Source: Streptomyces cellostaticus
GTDB taxonomy: Bacteria; Actinomycetota; Actinomycetes; Streptomycetales; Streptomycetaceae
Direction of reading: 5' to 3'
Assembly (NCBI RefSeq): GCF_001513965.1
Contig: NZ_KQ948024.1
Span: forward strand, 205,508-269,507
Length of the DNA: 64,000 nt
The notes beneath the pieces are model-generated. The model saw only the letters and a list, made by a program, of their open reading frames with translations. It did not search any database and was not told the origin of the DNA. The position numbers and the translations under genes were made by a program. Of the stretch, positions 60,770-64,000 are shown in pieces (the first letter of the stretch is position 1; each line of letters opens with the position of its first letter).

Positions 60770-61223
60770 CCTGCTGGAACACCCACGTTCGGTAGACGAG
60801 GAAACGGAACGCGGAGGCGAGCACGATGGACAGCGCCTTCGCCACATTCGATTCGAACACGCTGTGCAGACCGAGACCGTGATAGCCGACCCAGAACAGG
60901 CCGATTTCCATCACCACACCGATACCGCTGAAGACGAAGAACAGAACGATCTGGCGGCGTGTGCGCGAGGCCCGGTCACGATAGGCGAAATAGCGGAAGC
61001 CCAGGTAATTGGTCGCCATCGCGATGCAGCTGGCCAGGACCGTCGCGGTCATCGCCTGCCACCGCAGGCCGTGCAGCAGCAGGTTGAAGACGAGGAAATT
61101 GACGAGGACCCCGCTGCCGCCGACGACCCCGAACTTCACGACTTCCAGCACGACGCGCGTGACCGGCCGGTCCGGAGCCGGCGCAGGAGGCGCCGGGCGG
61201 GTCTCGGTGAGGTTCACTGTCAC
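60750..61223 (-). CDS. GtrA-family membrane protein
   Basis: This 157-residue protein has four predicted helices (starting VVKFGVVGGSGVLVNFLVFN) and conserved GtrA features: TNYLGFRYFAYRDR after helix 2 and FRFLVYRTWVFQ at the C-terminus. GtrA proteins are thought to move polyprenyl-phosphate sugars across the membrane for outer-face glycosyltransferases. The start is the GTG at 61221-61223 with AGGG upstream; the open frame to 61301 lacks coding character. It is coupled to the GT-C gene downstream. Confidence 0.88.
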   Translation of the reverse strand: MTVNLTETRPAPPAPAPDRPVTRVVLEVVKFGVVGGSGVLVNFLVFNLLLHGLRWQAMTATVLASCIAMATNYLGFRYFAYRDRASRTRRQIVLFFVFSGIGVVMEIGLFWVGYHGLGLHSVFESNVAKALSIVLASAFRFLVYRTWVFQQDARRPA

Positions 61224-61328
61224 ATGCCAGACCCTAACTGAAACATCCCGATTAGCAGGAAACGGTAAATTCACCGCACGGATTTCCCTAAACATCGGCA
61301 AGCCGTCGGCAAGACAGAGGGCAAGACA

Positions 61329-61366
61329 GAGGGCGCCCCGGGCTGTGACCAGCCCGGGGCGCCCTC
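61329..61366 (-). terminator. Terminator of the glutamate dehydrogenase gene
   Basis: Perfect 16-base arms (61329-61344 and 61351-61366) around a six-base loop lie 13 bases after the stop codon on the minus strand. Confidence 0.92.
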
Positions 61367-61378
61367 ATAGCCGTACGG

Positions 61379-64000
61379 CTAGGAATGCGAGCGCAGCAGC
61401 GTCCGCATCGTCCGCATCGCCACCGACAGGTTGGCGAGGTCGAAGGAGTCCGAACCGCGGATCTCCTCCAGGGTGGTGCGCGCCCGGCTCAGGATCGCCG
61501 TGTTCTTCTGCTCCCAGGCCTGGTAGCGCTGCTCGGGAGTCGCGGTGCCGTTACCGGCCGCGAGGATGTCGGCTGTGAGCGCCGAGTGGGCCGCGTACAG
61601 GTCCTCACGGATGGAGGCGCGGGCCATCGACTGCCAGCGGTCGGCGCGGGGCAGCTCGATGATGCGGTCCATCAGCTGCGTGATGTTGAGCCGGTCGGCG
61701 AGGTCGTAGTAGACCTCGGCGACGTCCAGCGGCTCCTTGCCCATGCGGTCGGCCACCGAGACGATGTCCAGCGCCGGGAAGGCGGAGGAGAACCCGGCCA
61801 CGCGGGTGGCCAGCTCGTCCGGGACGCCCGCCTCGGACAGCTCGTCGTACACGTGCTGGTACCACTCCAGGTCCGCGCCGCGCAGCAGCTTGGGCATCTC
61901 CTGCCACACCTGCTCGACCCGCTCGGCGAAGAACTCGACGGTCTTGGCGAGTTCGAGCGGCTGCGGCCGGTTGTTCAGCAGCCAGCGCGTGCCGCGCTCG
62001 ACCAGACGGCGCGAGTGCAGCCGGATCCGGGTCTGGACGGCCGCGTCGACCTTGTTGTCCAGCTCCTCGACCGCGTCCCACACCGGCGCCGAGCGGAAGA
62101 TCGCACGGGCCGCGGTCTGGGCGCGGACGATCTCCTCCAGCGAGGCGCCGGTCTCCTCGCGCAGACGGTGCAGGTACGTCGTACCGCCCGTGTTGACCGT
62201 GTCGTTGACCAGCACGGTCGTGGTGATCTCACGGCGCAGCGGGTGGCTGTCCACGGCGTCCGCGAACCGCTCGCGCAGCGGCGTCGGGAAGTAGGCGTGC
62301 AGCAGGCTGCGCAGATACGGGTCGTCCGGCAGCGAGGTGTGCAGCAGCTCCTCGGCGACCGTGATCTTCGTGTACGCCAGCAGCACGGCCGTCTCCGGAC
62401 CGGTCAGGCCCTGGCCCTGGCCGAGGCGCTCGCGGATCTGCCGGTCGGTGGGCAGGAACTCCAGCGCCCGGTCCAGGTGGCCCTCGCGGACCATGTGCCG
62501 GATGAACCGCTGCTGCGCGTGCAGCATGTCCTTGGACTGGAAGAGGGCGTTGGCCAGCGCCGTGTTCTGCGCGTAGTTGTTGCGCAGCACCAGCGCGCCG
62601 ACCTCGTCGGTCATCTCGGCGAGCAGCTTGTTGCGCTGCTTGACGGTCATGTCGCCGTCCGCGACCAGGCCGTTCAGCAGGATCTTGATGTTCACCTCGT
62701 GGTCGGAGGTGTCCACGCCGGCGCTGTTGTCGATCGCGTCGGTGTTGATCCGGCCGCCGTGCAGCGCAAACTCGATGCGGCCGAGCTGGGTCAGGCCCAG
62801 GTTGCCGCCCTCGCCGACGACCTTGACGCGCAGGTCGCGGCCGTCGACGCGGATGGCGTCGTTGGCCTTGTCGCCGACGTCGGCGTTGGACTCCGCCGAC
62901 GACTTCACGTACGTACCGATGCCGCCGTTCCACAGCAGGTCCACCGGCGCGTGGAAGATCGCCTTCATCAGGTCGGCCGGGGTCATCTTGGAGATCTTCT
63001 CCTCGATGCCCAGCGCCTCGCGGATGTGCGCGTTGAGCGGGATCGCCTTGGCGGTGCGCGGGAAGATCCCGCCGCCCGCCGACAGCAGCTCGGTGTTGTA
63101 CTCCGCCCAGCTGGAGCGGGGCAGCTCGAACAGGCGGCGGCGCTCGGCGTAGGAGGTGGCCGCGTCCGGGTTCGGGTCGAGGAAGATGTGCCGGTGGTCG
63201 AAGGCGGCGACCAGGCGGATGTGCTCGCTCAGCAGCATGCCGTTACCGAACACGTCACCGGACATGTCACCGATGCCGACGACCGTGAAGTCCTCGGTCT
63301 GCGTGTCCACGCCCAGCTCGCGGAAGTGCCGCTTGACGGACTCCCAGGCGCCGCGCGCGGTGATGCCCATGCCCTTGTGGTCGTAGCCCGCGCTGCCGCC
63401 GGAGGCGAAGGCGTCGCCGAGCCAGAAGTTGTACTTCTCGGCGACCCCGTTGGCGATGTCGGAGAACGTCGCCGTGCCCTTGTCGGCCGCGACCACCAGG
63501 TAGGTGTCGTCGCCGTCGTGGCGCACCACGTCCTGCGGCGGCACGACCTCGCCGGCCACCATGTTGTCGGTGATGTCGAGCAGTGCCGAGATGAACGTCT
63601 TGTAGCTGGCGATGCCCTCGGCCAGCCACGCGTCCCGGTCCACGCTCGGGTCCGGCAGCTGCTTGGCGACGAAGCCGCCCTTGGCGCCGACCGGCACGAT
63701 GACGGTGTTCTTCACCATCTGCGCCTTGACCAGGCCGAGGATCTCGGTGCGGAAGTCCTCACGGCGGTCCGACCAGCGCAGGCCGCCGCGCGCGACCTTG
63801 CCGAAGCGCAGGTGCACGCCCTCGACGCGCGGCGAGTACACCCAGATCTCGTACGCCGGGCGCGGCGCGGGCAGGTCCGGGATGGCCTGCGGGTCGAACT
63901 TCATGGACACGTACTCGTGCGGCCGGCCGCCGAGCGCCTCCTGGAAGAAGTTCGTGCGCAGGGTCGCCTTGATGACGGTCAGGAAGGAGCGCAGGATGCG
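61379..64000 (-). CDS. gdhB: Large NAD-specific glutamate dehydrogenase, C-terminal 873 codons
   Basis: The gene continues beyond the right edge; the visible part is the C-terminal half of a GDH of the 180-kDa type, about 1,650 residues in Streptomyces. It contains the catalytic region (RGGLRWSDRREDFRTEILGL, VIVPVGAKGGFVAK with the active-site lysine), a nucleotide-binding segment (TVVGIGDMSGDVFGNGMLLS) and the long helical C-terminal domain. The enzyme deaminates glutamate to 2-oxoglutarate with NAD, feeding amino acid carbon into the TCA cycle. The frame is open to base 64000 (FLTVIKATLRTNFFQEALGG just upstream of position 63910), so there is no start inside the window. Confidence 0.95.
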   Translation of the reverse strand, partial: RILRSFLTVIKATLRTNFFQEALGGRPHEYVSMKFDPQAIPDLPAPRPAYEIWVYSPRVEGVHLRFGKVARGGLRWSDRREDFRTEILGLVKAQMVKNTVIVPVGAKGGFVAKQLPDPSVDRDAWLAEGIASYKTFISALLDITDNMVAGEVVPPQDVVRHDGDDTYLVVAADKGTATFSDIANGVAEKYNFWLGDAFASGGSAGYDHKGMGITARGAWESVKRHFRELGVDTQTEDFTVVGIGDMSGDVFGNGMLLSEHIRLVAAFDHRHIFLDPNPDAATSYAERRRLFELPRSSWAEYNTELLSAGGGIFPRTAKAIPLNAHIREALGIEEKISKMTPADLMKAIFHAPVDLLWNGGIGTYVKSSAESNADVGDKANDAIRVDGRDLRVKVVGEGGNLGLTQLGRIEFALHGGRINTDAIDNSAGVDTSDHEVNIKILLNGLVADGDMTVKQRNKLLAEMTDEVGALVLRNNYAQNTALANALFQSKDMLHAQQRFIRHMVREGHLDRALEFLPTDRQIRERLGQGQGLTGPETAVLLAYTKITVAEELLHTSLPDDPYLRSLLHAYFPTPLRERFADAVDSHPLRREITTTVLVNDTVNTGGTTYLHRLREETGASLEEIVRAQTAARAIFRSAPVWDAVEELDNKVDAAVQTRIRLHSRRLVERGTRWLLNNRPQPLELAKTVEFFAERVEQVWQEMPKLLRGADLEWYQHVYDELSEAGVPDELATRVAGFSSAFPALDIVSVADRMGKEPLDVAEVYYDLADRLNITQLMDRIIELPRADRWQSMARASIREDLYAAHSALTADILAAGNGTATPEQRYQAWEQKNTAILSRARTTLEEIRGSDSFDLANLSVAMRTMRTLLRSHS

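Overview
The window is chromosomal DNA from a Streptomyces, very likely a relative of S. coelicolor. It has very high GC with GC-rich third positions and frequent GTG and occasional TTG starts. Its gene order matches, from memory, the S. coelicolor core segment from hup and malic enzyme (about SCO2950) to the NAD-glutamate dehydrogenase (about SCO2999). Synteny is recalled, not computed. I see no insertion sequence, prophage, integrase, CRISPR array or rRNA. The only stable RNA I can assign firmly is tmRNA.

Layout. 0-6 kb: end of an HU gene, malic enzyme, the RNA polymerase-associated helicase HelD, and the anti-sigma/ECF sigma pair rsuA-sigU with a candidate autoregulatory promoter. 6-9 kb: a CGNR zinc-finger protein, a small secreted peptidoglycan-binding-like protein, a membrane-anchored HTH protein and a DUF1772 protein. 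9-12 kb: the nitrate assimilation pair nnaR-narK with a GlnR-like box. 12-16 kb: redoxin-TetR and LysR-MFS modules. 16-20.4 kb: a LacI-controlled sugar ABC importer with twin palindromic operators, in which a GH31-type glycosidase gene seems to be reduced to its two ends. 20.4-24.5 kb, minus strand: ftsE-ftsX-S41 protease-smpB-ssrA, with a sigma-R-type promoter in front of ssrA. 24.7-30.5 kb: a small zinc-ribbon membrane protein, a repeat-rich sortase substrate, prfB and two Ser/Thr kinases (pkaB, pkaA). 31-34.5 kb: a large FHA-FtsK-like ATPase. 34.7-38.5 kb: a second sugar ABC importer with an enlarged MalF-like permease and a 95-bp tandem repeat forming two tiny coupled ORFs. 38.7-61 kb: a cell-envelope glycopolymer region with four GT2-TagF fusion proteins, two GT2 proteins, three GT-C membrane proteins, galE, a TagGH-type ABC exporter with a divergent TetR, and a GtrA protein, interrupted by ohr-ohrR. 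61.4 kb to the end: the C-terminal part of the large NAD-glutamate dehydrogenase.

How the genes work together. The left half holds stress and quality-control functions (HelD, sigma-U, tmRNA/SmpB, FtsEX, RF2) together with nitrogen and sugar uptake. The right half looks like a dedicated pathway that makes a phosphodiester-linked wall polymer on a carrier (GT2-TagF proteins), exports it (TagG/TagH) and decorates it outside the membrane (GT-C enzymes with GtrA-type lipid-linked sugar supply). The polymer is not identifiable from sequence. The most distinctive signals are the GT2-TagF family with one apparently dead GT2 domain, the ATGA-chained 95-bp repeat between permease genes, the GH31 remnant, the Walker-A-degenerate FHA-FtsK protein beside two kinases, and the sigma-R-type promoters.
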